64,000 nucleotides of DNA from Hemileia vastatrix. Taxonomy: Eukaryota; Basidiomycota; Pucciniomycetes; Pucciniales; Zaghouaniaceae. Position 1 is the first letter of the stretch. Each line of letters starts with the position of its first letter. The position numbers and the translations under genes are program-made. Below are positions 55,061-64,000 of this stretch, in pieces. A model generated the notes under the pieces. It searched no databases and had not been told where the DNA came from. It saw only the letters and a program-made list of their open reading frames with translations. The stretch covers positions 19,047,001 through 19,111,000 of the forward strand of contig JASXTE010000015.1 in the NCBI GenBank assembly GCA_030280995.1, given 5' to 3'.

Positions 55061-55340
55061 ACAGTTTTTCCAATATCTCTTTTGAAAAATTACACATCCA
55101 ATAGTTATTTTTTTCCCAAAAGGAGGGGAAGACAAAAGAAAACCCCTAATGAAATCACTGAGAGAGCAGAAATTGATAAGATTCTAAATGACAGAATAGT
55201 TACTGCTGAAAAAGGTACAGAATACTTATTGAGATTCAAGATTAAATCTTCTGCATATGATTCTTAGATACCTGGGAAGGAGATATCTAGTCTTCCTACT
55301 CTGCTAAAAATATATAAAAAGAAAAAATCATATCATTTTT
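55061..55340 (+). pseudogene. G3 integrase tail and chromodomain after G4
   Basis: Resumes with FPKRRGRQKKTPNEI and EIDKILNDRIVTAEKGTEYLLRFK (shown in part), aligned to the G1 and G2 chromodomains. A TAG (55266-55268) replaces the conserved Trp before IPGKEISSLPTLL. The frame can be entered from an ATG inside the G4 LTR (54989), which is accidental. Confidence 0.8.
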
Positions 55341-55366
55341 TTATTGTTTTTTTTTGAGTGAGGGAG

Positions 55367-56151
55367 TGTCAGCCAGGCTGCTAGACTCACCCAGTAAAAT
55401 AATTAATTATTTCCTGGGATGAAGCCATGCCTTTTTTATCTTCTATTTATTTTTAATTTTTGTTTTTATACTTTAAATTGTAATAAATTAACTAATTACA
55501 AGGAAGTAAAATTAGTAAATAATTAAAATTAATATTATTTGTCCCTTATATTTTACTTTCTAACACCATGCTCAACGACAGGTTGAGAGAAATAAATATT
55601 AATATTAAAAAAAATTTAATATTAAAATAAAAACAATTATATTCAAGAAATTCAAATTACCTATTTAAAAATGACACTTACAGTAATTTCTAACTAAACC
55701 AATTTATTTTTGAAGTATTCAGTAAATACATATTTTTAACACTTTCTTTCTAGAAAAACCCTATTATTTGAAAATATTTTTCTGGAATATTCTTCTTCTT
55801 GTCTCAAACTCCTTTATATTTGATCTTTTTCCTCTGTGCTTTGTCTCTCTTTTGCCTATATAATACCTCCCTTTTCTGGTTTTTTTGATCATTCCTTAAT
55901 TATTTTACTTATTTTATTAAATCATTTAAATCAAAATATTTATTAATACTATTTAGTATTTCAGTACTTAAAACATATTAGTTCTAAACTATAGGTTATA
56001 ATAATAATTATAATAATTCTACCTCTTTAAATTTGAGTAAACAAAATAAAAGAAAACATATGTACCTTTGACTTTGAACACCCCAAAATTCCACCAATCA
56101 CCACCTTTGGACCTCCGTTAAAAATTTTCTAGATATAAGGACCCACCAACA
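55367..56151 (+). repeat. G3 3' LTR
   Basis: 785 bp, TGTCAGCC to CCAACA, preceded by the purine tract GAGTGAGGGAG and followed by the TSD GTATG (56152-56156). Confidence 0.94.
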
Positions 56152-56156
56152 GTATG

Positions 56157-56480
56157 TAAGTAGTAAGCACAATGCAAGCTTCTACGTCCTAAACATGAAG
56201 ACCATATAAGAATTATTTAGGTTCATGTAGATGACAGTGTAGTTACTGGTATTAATGAGGATATGTTAAAAAAGTTGGGAGCTGATTTAAATGGTACAAT
56301 GAAAATAAAATTGAATGAAAGTCTAGAATCTGTAGTGGGACTTAAGGTAGAACAATTGAATAAATGATTAGCTCTATCCCAACCTGCCCTAACAAATTTT
56401 ATTTTACAAGATTTCAACTATGGCAGTTTAAAAGCGACTTCCCTTCTCCCCAACAACATGTCTATCTCCTCTTTAAAGAC
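56157..56480 (+). pseudogene. C1 RT, second half
   Basis: Continues the Copia RT after the G3 TSD. VSSKHNASFYVL follows YNLGYV of the left half, and after a shift VHVDDSVVTGINEDMLKKLG gives the catalytic VDD box, followed by KLNESLESVVGLKVEQLNK. Multiple stops are present. Confidence 0.8.
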
Positions 56481-56689
56481 TTAAAATAGTTATGACTCCA
56501 CCAAATTGCTCTTGATCATAGGTGCTTTCAGATATTTGATTTCAGGATCTAGACCTGACCTAGCTTTTCCGGTAAATTTTCTAGCTCTTTATGCATAAGC
56601 ACCTGGTATTGAGGAATGGCATGCAATCAACCATCTAATCTGCTATCTCTAATTCACCAAGGATTTAAAGCTGAATATTTTCCCATATA

Positions 56690-57156
56690 AAGGTTAAATT
56701 CTTACTGAAACATACTCCAATTCAATATGGGGTGGCAAATTTCAATTCTCCACCAATGGACACATTCTACTTTTAAATGGATGTTCCATTCTCTGGCAAT
56801 CCAAATGCAAATCTATGGTCTCATTTCCATCCCTTGACTCTGAATATATCTCTCTGTCAAATGCAACACGACAAGTATTATGGCTGAGGAATTTATTACT
56901 AGATTTATTCAATAAAATTGACCCTACAAAAATGTTTTTAGACAACAAAGGAGCCATAGTAACAGCTACCAACAATCCCAGTGACAAACAAGTCAGAAAT
57001 ATTAAGCAAGCATTTTATTTTTTTAAAGAACAACTGAGAAATAATAAAATTAAAATAAGTTGTGTATCATTGGCTACAAAAATAGGTGACCTGCTCACCA
57101 AATCTTTGGGAGCTAACATATGGCTGGAAAAGAGAAAGACTTTATGTGTTTATTAA
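56690..57156 (+). pseudogene. C1 RNase H and C-terminus
   Basis: Reads NGCSILWQSKCKSMVSFPSLDSEYI and TRQVLWLRNLLLDLF (shown in pieces: SLDSEYISLSNATRQVLWL), MFLDNKGAIVTATNNPSD and VSLATKIGDLLTKSLGANIW, the Copia RNase H and the usual pol end. The first part precedes an ATG at 56815, which is internal. It ends at TAA 57154. Confidence 0.87.
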
Positions 57157-57257
57157 TCTATTAAATTTTAATTTAATTTAAATTTTTTTCCTGCTTCTCT
57201 CTATTTCTTTTCTTACTTTATATTTGTTTCCCTGTTATATTTATCTTTTTAACTCGC

Positions 57258-57274
57258 AAAGAAGGGGGGTTTTA
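57258..57274 (+). promoter_or_regulatory. C1 polypurine tract
   Basis: AAAGAAGGGGGG followed by TTTTA lies directly before the 3' LTR start TGTACTTA. Confidence 0.7.
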
Positions 57275-57437
57275 TGTACTTATCCAGTTAGTATTTATAC
57301 CTTTAAAGATGCATACACTTAACTCTGATTCCTCTCTGAGTAGTGTATCTGATCCTGTCTCTATAGGTAAGTAATGCATCATTCGGTTCCACTTATCTGA
57401 TCCTGTATCTATACTTATACTATCTGTAAATCTCACA
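57275..57437 (+). repeat. C1 3' LTR
   Basis: Homologous to 29264-29411, with a duplicated CTTATCTGATCCTGT stretch that makes it slightly longer (163 versus 148 bp). Confidence 0.8.
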
Positions 57438-58539
57438 CTCCTTCCAAGTTCTGCATTTATTTTCCCTTTTGTTCCTTTTGGACCATTTCTTGGTGTTTTA
57501 TTTTTTTAGTAAGTTTTTCCATCCTTTTTTTCCTCACATTATTGACTACCTTCCCTTTCATAATCTAGATATCTCAATACATACATTTGTCCAATCCCTT
57601 GACCACCTACCTTGACATTCAGAATTTCAATCAAAAAATAGTCTATTTCTTTCTTATGTTACTCACCCCAGAAGCTGACGTTCCCCTACTCCTCAAGACA
57701 CTTCTCTCCTCTTTTATGTTTAATGACTTGAACCACCACTGCTACCATACTTCAGACAATCAAGTGTGAATACACTCCTACTTTAACCCTATTCATGTAC
57801 TGACATCCACTTTGATCTTATGCTAGATCTCCTCACACTTGTATAAAATCCTTTTTCATAATACCCAACAATACACTTATACTCAACCTTGTACCATATC
57901 ACAACAAGAATATTTTTCACATACATTTTTATTGTAACTCACTCACCACAAAAAACACTTAGCATGAAAAACACCTTATAAAATACAATATTGGGTCCTA
58001 TTAGTGAACTCTCCAACTGCCTCATTAAAGGTGATCTCTGCTAGTTTACCTTTAATGTCAAATAAAATAATATTGAGCAAATAAATAGAGACAAAAGTAT
58101 TACAAATAAAATGATAAACCTTATAAAATATAATATTGTGTCCTATTAGTGAATGCTCCAAATGCCTCAGTAAAGGTGATCTCTGCCAGCTTACCTAATT
58201 GTAGTAAGAAAGATGAAAAGGAAGATTAATAAAATAAAACATAAAAACAAGAAACAATCATATCACAAGATCTAACCTGTAATGTCAAATAAAATAATAC
58301 TGAGAAAATAAACAGAGATGGGGAAATGAAATGAATCAGTACCTCTTTTATATATCTAAAATTTTTTGCTCAACAAGGTATGGATATGATTGTGTAGTAA
58401 TGTAGAATAATAAACAAACTAAAATAAGTAGTTGTACAAAATAACGTGACAGAGATAATGATCAAACATACTCATCATGCAATGTGAATCTATAAGAAGA
58501 AAACATAGCAACAGAATTATCAAGAATGAAGCATGATGA
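57438..58539. repeat. Intergenic region with an imperfect tandem duplication
   Basis: No supported gene. Segments near 57969-58095 and 58112-58325 share CCTATTAGTGAA, AAAGGTGATCTCTGC and TGTCAAATAAAATAAT. The second has about 80 extra bases in the middle. It lies beyond the 3' end of the C2 pol and may include LTR remains of C2, which I cannot show. Confidence 0.55.
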
Positions 58540-59386
58540 TTACATATTTTCACACCCCTCATTGCTATCAATCATATCCATTAAACCAATATTTTTAACA
58601 AATTTCCTGAATTTCTTCCTGCTGAGAGATCTAGTAAATATATCAGCAACCATATCAGTAGTTGGAAAAAATTGGAAGTCAATTTTGCCATTTGAAATTT
58701 GTTCTCTGATCCAGTAAATTTAAATTTCAATATGTTTTGTTCTAGAATGATAAACTAGATTTTTAAAAAGAGCAATTCTGCTTTGATTGTTGGAAAATAA
58801 GTTTAATGAAGTTTTTCTATCATACCCAAGATCAAAGAGCCAGTTTTTTATCCAAATAGCCTCTTGACTGGCATCAACAGTTGATTTACTATCAGCCTCA
58901 GATGTACTTAAAACAACTGTTGGTTGGTTTTTACATTTCCAGCTCACAGAAGTGCCATATATGGTGAATACAAAACCAGTGTTTGATTTTTTTAGTTTCA
59001 TGACAACTGGCCCAATCAGAATCAGCAAAACCTTGGGACACTGAATAACTGAAATTTCCAAGATTTGAGAACTTGTTAAAACAATTGAAATTCAAATTCC
59101 TTTCATATATTAAAGCACTCTTTTGAATGCAACCCAATTTTTAATCCCTGGTGAGTTTATATTTTGAGCTAGCTGACTATTGAAAAATGCAATATCTGGC
59201 CAAGTTGCTTGTGCAATACAATTAAGTCATCCTGTAGCATGTCTTTAATTAATGTTTAGTTTTGTGAATACTTCAACTTCATCATTTGTGGCTGCTTCAA
59301 GTTGAGTGCTGATCATCAATGGAGTTGAAATTGGTTTTCAGTCAATCATTTTGTAAGAGAGAAATAAGTCTTTGATTTCATGTTCT
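58540..59386 (-). pseudogene. C2: Copia RT/RNase H fragment
   Basis: Minus strand. Near 59150-59386 it shows KPISTPLMISTQLEAATNDEV and HATG...IAQATWPDIAF, the RT end of Copia pol. Then come GFADSDWASCHETKK, PTVVLSTSEADSKSTVDAS and FSNNQSRIALFKNLVYHSRTKHIEI (shown in part: NLVYHSRTKHIEI), which are RNase H. The frame ends IDFQFFPTTDMVADIFTRSL to TAA 58540-58542. One stop (about 58720) and one shift (about 59060) interrupt it. Upstream pol and both LTRs are missing, so it is a truncated relic unrelated in orientation to C1. Confidence 0.85.
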
Positions 59387-59829
59387 TGACACAATAGGGG
59401 GAATAAATGTTAAGGGATCTGCAATTGAATTAATTGGGGATGAAAATTAATATACCCCAGTTATCTTCCATAATAATTTTTTCTAATAATTGGGTTATCA
59501 GAACTTTTACATGTCAATGTTCACATCTTATCTGACATTTTTATCCTCAATTTTTCATAACTACATCTTGGACAACTTTCTGGATGTGCCAGCCTCCATA
59601 CCTTTCTGCACACTCCCATCCTGTCTATTTCTTCTAACCATTCAGATCTCTCCCCATTTCATCTGTTTGTTTCTTCTCTTTTTCACCTTCAGGTATCTTA
59701 ACATGCTTCTTTGTCATAGATCTTCTCAAAAGCAGCCTTCCCCCAGTTGTTCTTCAAATCCCATTACTCACTCTTTTCCCCACTTAGCTGTGAAATAAAA
59801 GACTGTTAAACTAAAAAAAGATGATCATC
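59387..59829. other. Spacer between C2 and the Myb/SANT-like relic
   Basis: Pyrimidine-rich in its middle (59490-59800). The ORF there is composition-driven and has no motif I recognise. Confidence 0.45.
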
Positions 59830-61076
59830 ACATACTTATCAACTGGCTGAAAATTAAAATTGATTATGATTCTTGTTTTGATACTGAGAATTCAACTAAA
59901 TTAGGACAGCCCTCTGCATCAAAAGTTAATGGATTTCTTCTAATGGCCAATGAATGACAAAATAAGACAAAGGGAAGGATTGATCTTTTACCTAAACAGA
60001 TGTATGAACCCTTCAAGCACTATCAAGCCAAATACAAGAGGGCTAAGACTCTTTCATATTTTACTGGTTTCGGTATTACTGGCCTTGATATCAGTAAGGG
60101 CATTAAATCTATAGATAATAAACTTGATTCTTTATGTCCTTACTATAAAGAGATGGAATCCATATTTGGAGAGCAAGCCAATTTCAATCCCACAAACATG
60201 TTGGATGGAGAATATGATATGTCCAAACATGATATTGAAAAAATCCTTTTCCTTCCTCTTCCCCCACTCAAGCATCCCCTTATTTGAATTTCACAAATCA
60301 AGATGTCTTTTCAATAGATCCTTATGGCAATATCAACAAACCTGATATCACTCAAGTGAGATTTTATTTCTTGTGTGCTTGTTTTATTTTTTTATTTACA
60401 TCTCTTTTATTATTTCTAAAAAAGCTTATTAATGAGCCCAGGATCCTCAAGCAAGCAATTCTGAAGCTAGCATTGATAATGAAGAGGAAAATTTTACCTC
60501 CAAATAATAGAAAAGACAATCAACTAATCTTAACTTCAACAGTCAAAGAAAATGAAACAGAGATAGTTTTTCCCAAACCCTTTTTTGTTCCATTGATGAT
60601 TTTTTGGAGAAATGTGAAGCTGGTAAGTGATAGCATACCTCTTAATAACTAACTGAGCTTTTATTTTATTTTGTTATTATTCCTTTTCACTCTAGGTAAA
60701 GTTGAAGCTGAAAGAGATACTCTTAACTTTCAAAAGAAGCAACATGAGCTCACTTTATGCAGGGATGATAGAACACAAGACTTTGATAAGAAGAATTTCA
60801 AGCTCTCTCTGCAGAGGGAAGAGAGGGAACAAGACTTTGAGGAGAAGAAATTTGAGCTTTTTTTACAGAGGGATGAGAGGGCACAGGAATTGGAGGAGAA
60901 GAAATTTGAGATAAAGAAAGAGGAGAAGGCTCTTGAGTAAAATTTCCTATTGGATCAGATGAAACTCAAGTATCAACTTGAAGATGGTTCAAAAAGAAAA
61001 GTTTTCTTGATAGAATGTGTTAAAGCTAAAAAATCTGTTGAGGAAATTGAGTGCTTAATTAAAATTTTTGATGACT
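59830..61076 (+). pseudogene. Decayed Myb/SANT-like, coiled-coil protein gene
   Basis: Reads HILINWLKIKIDYDSCFDTEN, ASKVNGFLLMAN, a TGA, then QMYEPFKHYQAKYKRAKTL, SYFTGFGITGLDISKGIKSI and LDSLCPYYKEMESIFGEQA. This pattern is known from fungal Myb/SANT-like proteins that often accompany Harbinger-type transposons. Later exons: an Asp/Asn/Ser-rich part with stops ending FCSIDDFLEKCEA, a clean intron (60623-60695), and GKVEAERDTLNFQKKQHELTL followed by three near-repeats of a 21-residue heptad unit (QREEREQDFEEKKFEL type). At least three stops mark a pseudogene. The family call is from memory. Confidence 0.6.
60623..60695 (+). other. Intron of the Myb/SANT-like relic (73 nt)
   Basis: GTAAGT at 60623, ACTAACTGAG near 60650, pyrimidine tract and TCTAG at 60695. 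Splicing joins KCEA to GKVEAERD in phase 1, the only frame that gives a coherent coiled coil. A second candidate intron is 60356-60424 (GTGAGA to AAAAAG). Confidence 0.65.
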
Positions 61077-62790
61077 AGTTTTTTTTATTTATCTCATATT
61101 TCATTTGTTCATAATTATTTGTACATGAATGTTTTTCATAATTTCATCCATTTCTTTTCTCTATCCATCATTAGTTGGAGATTTGTATTTTAATTTAGAG
61201 AATTCTTGACTTGAAAGAAATGTGCAACTCTGAATTGAAAATTTAACAATACACCACTCCTGCATTTTATGGGTATCACCAAATTTTTTTCCAGTCAAAA
61301 TGTTTACACATCTTTTTTGGAAATTTCATAAATAAATAAGTAAATCAATAAAAAATTATAAGAAACCAAGTAAAAGTAATGGAATCCCAAAAAATACCTG
61401 CCAATGGTTTCAGATGTGACCTAAGTCAAATAAAACATATGACAAAAATGGTATTGTGAACTCATTCATACAATACAATTATATGTTTGAATGAACACCT
61501 TTATACAATACAAAGGACAAATGGTACATTACTTGGAGTTGATTGATTATCTTTCATAACTGATAAATTAAAAATTTAAGCAAAAAAAATAAATTTTTTG
61601 AAAATTCTTTGATTACCATATTTAGAGCTGCTCCCTAATGTTTGACTAGCCATTGACCCTTCACCCCTTACTTTACTTACCTGGTTTATCAAACTTTTTA
61701 TTGTTCTGGAAAGAACATCCCAAATGAGTAAACCTTTTGCAAGATTCCAATCTGGGAGGGGCCTTAGTAGTTTTATGATTATCCCTTGAAGAGTTCCAAA
61801 TCGCTTCAATAATACCATCTCCTAAACCAAAGTCCATGATACATATATGACTTGAAAGTAAATTCCATGGCCTTTGATTTGAGCTGGTGAAGAGATTGTT
61901 CTTCCAGTAATAGGATCAATATAACAGAAAATCCCAAAAATAAGCATATTACACCATGCAATATGGGGGGCGGACTTGCTAGCAAGTCAATAAACTTGAA
62001 TCCTAATTCATATCAAATATGAGTCCACATTGAGGTAGTGATGAAACCACCAAGAAAAAAGATTGAAATTTTGGTGAACTCAATCTGAATCCAATTTGAA
62101 AATTTAATGAAGAATAGTTAATAATACTTTGACAAAATCCTGAAATATGAAGAATGATATTTTGTATAGAAATTTGAATTAAGTACAGACCACACCCAAA
62201 TTAAGCTGAGAAAAAAATATTTTTTAAAATACTTAAGGATTTTATTTGCACAGTTTCAAAAAAGCACCAAAGTATAGAGTCAATAAGAAACCATATGAGT
62301 TAATTATATAAGTTTCTTTGGCCAACAATACATGGAGAAATTATAATATATAATATATGAACTTGTTCATAAAAAATATTTTTTGCTTTGATATTATTTA
62401 TTGTAATATTTTCAATAATTGAAAAAATATATACTAATTGTGTGATTAGATAGTATTGAATCTTATAAATCATTAAAATATTCAAACAAGGCTCAAAAAT
62501 CATAAATATGATGCTAAAAAGATTTTACTTAGACATATAATTTTCAAAATTAATATACATACCATATTTTAATAGTAATAAAAAAACATTTTCATACTAA
62601 TATTTATTGAAATTTATGTCCCTTCATCCTCTAAATTTCAAAAGATAAAAATTTAGATTTTTATTTGATTTAAGTAAATGAAGAAACAGTAAGTATATGA
62701 CTTGTGGGTTTATAGGAATCAGGTAATTACTGTTCCTTTCTTTGTAAAATATTTTGTATATTTGATGTTCTTTGGATATTTATTTTGTAT
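61077..62790. other. AT-rich region without recognisable genes
   Basis: Only short ORFs. One on the minus strand (61576-61818) has no motif I recognise. No terminal repeats seen. Confidence 0.45.
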
Positions 62791-62799
62791 CACTATCTT

Positions 62800-63430
62800 C
62801 TTTCACCATCTTTGTGTACTCCCTCTCAAGAATACCACAATCCTTCCCCTTCAATAGCTTCCTTTTTCCTCTCCTCTCATCTTTCTCCCCACCCTTTACA
62901 CTCCCCGCTTCATTGGTTTTGATCCCTTTGCACCTTCTTCTCTTGCTCTCCACCCCTCTCCACCCTTATGAACCCCTCTCCACTTCTCTTCATCAAGTTT
63001 TTCGTATCTCCCCACTCCTCCCTAGCACTTTATTTCTATAGATAGAAATAGGGAATGGATTGGAAGGGAGTGAGATGGGGTTCAAAGGTTGGGGAAGTGA
63101 GGTATGGGGGATAAATGGGGTGTTACATTAATAGGTCTAGAAGGGTTTGGGAGGCTAGAGAAAGGGGTGAGGAAGTTTATGTGGTGTAGCAAGAAGTTTA
63201 GGCAAGAGTTTTAAGGGAAGTTGAAGAGTTTTGAAAAAAAATTTAGTGTAAAACAGGGTTTGGGAGGGGTTGGAAGGGGTGAATGGGGAGAAAAAGAGAA
63301 GGGCATACAATGGGGTTGGGAGGGTAGCAAAAGGGGTGGGGAGGGCATAAAAGAGTGTGTTTATTTCATTGAAAGGGGTGGGGAACAATACAAAATATGT
63401 GTGAAAAAAGGAAAATGGACTCTGTTCTTT
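62800..63430. other. Pyrimidine-to-purine strand switch with G-runs
   Basis: Plus strand 62800-63030 is CT-rich (CTCCACCCCTCTCCACCC type); from about 63045 to 63430 it is AG-rich with many GGGG runs. The switch point contains TTTCTATAGATAGAAA (63027-63052 region). Long ORFs on both strands here (62772-63041, 63155-63436, 63221-63517) are low-complexity shadows. Confidence 0.7.
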
Positions 63431-64000
63431 GGGCAAAGAACAGAGTACACTGACATAAAATATTACTTAAAACATAAAATCTCTAAGGTACCAAAATTAA
63501 ATCTGAGGCAGCTTTAGACATACATAAGAATTTTAAATAGAATACAACAGCTCTTTATTTATGCTATCATGTAAATAATTTTCAAATTATGTTGTATGAA
63601 TTTTTATCAATGCTGACTTATTCAACATAAAGATGTATTGATTATTATTTATATATATATTAAAATATAAAGAATTAGAAGCAATAGAATATAAGAAAAC
63701 CCCATATAATAGTAGTATAATTTTTCTTTAAAACAATTTTATGTGATGTGGTTTATAATTATATATATTTTAAAAAAAATGTATTTTAGAAAATAATTTG
63801 AAAAAAAAACTTGATTAATGCTTTACCCATTTTCATAGTCCTCATCAGGTTAACTTACATAGTTTTGAACTTACATGTGAGCGCTGCTGGTGAGGTGAAA
63901 TAAATCTTTTTCATAAATCATGAGCTTCAAATGAAAATTTAACTCAAGATATATTAATATAACTAAAATTTTATCTTAATATCTTAAATTCTGATTACTG
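63431..64000. other. AT-rich end of the window, no gene seen
   Basis: AT-rich sequence with TA-repeat stretches near 63650. No supported feature. Confidence 0.45.

Larger units (their letters stand above)
34052..56151 (+). mobile_element. G3: Ty3/Gypsy element of the G1/G2 lineage, split by G4
   Basis: LTRs of 791 and 785 bp start TGTCAGCCAGGCT like G2 and end CCAACA, with a perfect 5-bp TSD GTATG. The plus-strand internal region has the same plan as G2, and G4 sits between integrase and chromodomain. Stops, frameshifts and the RT box YIGD make it inactive. Without G4 it is about 9.1 kb. Confidence 0.95.
29264..57437 (+). mobile_element. C1: Ty1/Copia retrotransposon carrying nested insertions
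   Basis: Short LTRs (about 150 bp) flank a plus-strand Copia gag-pol in the order Gag, zinc knuckle, protease, integrase, RT, RNase H, with integrase before RT as is diagnostic for Copia. A solo LTR (32449-33546) and element G3 (34052-56151) interrupt it. Without these C1 is about 5 kb, a normal Copia length. Many stops and shifts show it is dead. No matching TSD was found (TCATA left, CTCCT right), so the exact LTR ends may be a few bases off. Confidence 0.88.

Noticed and set aside
61576..61818. 80-codon minus-strand ORF
   Set aside because: No recognisable motif, no relatives in the window, flanked by AT-rich noncoding sequence.
62772..63517. Three ORFs of 89-98 codons
   Set aside because: Created by the CT-rich and AG-rich composition; low-complexity translations on both strands.

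Overview
The window is AT-rich eukaryotic DNA built almost entirely of nested LTR retrotransposons. It most resembles a transposon-swollen basidiomycete, and my best guess is a rust fungus (Pucciniales). Three things suggest this: short introns of 50-110 nt with GTRAGT donors and CTAAY-like branch points, chromodomain Ty3/Gypsy elements, and an F-box/leucine-rich gene of the type expanded in rusts. The assignment is an inference; no rRNA, tRNA or conserved single-copy gene is present to confirm it. Names G1-G5, C1 and C2 are mine.

Layout. 1-18359: Ty3/Gypsy element G1 (minus strand), split by a complete related element G2 (6482-15936, plus strand, 1289-bp LTRs) with a perfect 5-bp target-site duplication (TSD) CTTTA. 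18360-20912: no gene seen. 20913-27131: old chromovirus G5 (minus) with 317-bp LTRs; its right LTR is split by a 678-bp foldback/MITE with a 3-bp TSD. 27926-29223: the only plausible host gene, an F-box-like protein on the minus strand. 29264-57437: Ty1/Copia element C1 (plus) carrying two insertions: a solo LTR of the G4 family (32449-33546) and Gypsy element G3 (34052-56151, TSD GTATG). G3 is itself split by the young element G4 (42023-55060, minus, 1094-bp LTRs with about six differences). 58540-59386: fragment of a second Copia element, C2 (minus). 59830-61076: decayed Myb/SANT-like gene (plus). 61077-64000: AT-rich DNA with a pyrimidine-to-purine strand switch near 63040.

Biology. Every retrotransposon has stop codons or frameshifts in gag-pol; G2 and G4 are the best preserved. 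G1, G2 and G3 are one lineage, with the order 5' ORF, coiled-coil Gag, zinc knuckle, protease, RT, RNase H, integrase, chromodomain. Their 5' ORF region carries overlapping frames and a 58-nt intron-like segment whose length is identical in all three copies. G4 is the most unusual element. Between integrase and 3' LTR it has a module of about 4.2 kb with two antisense genes whose cysteines fit Zn(II)2Cys6 spacing, each with an intron supported by reading frame, interleaved with hairpin-bearing repeats. I regard this module and the overlapping-frame region as the two best candidates for undescribed biology here.
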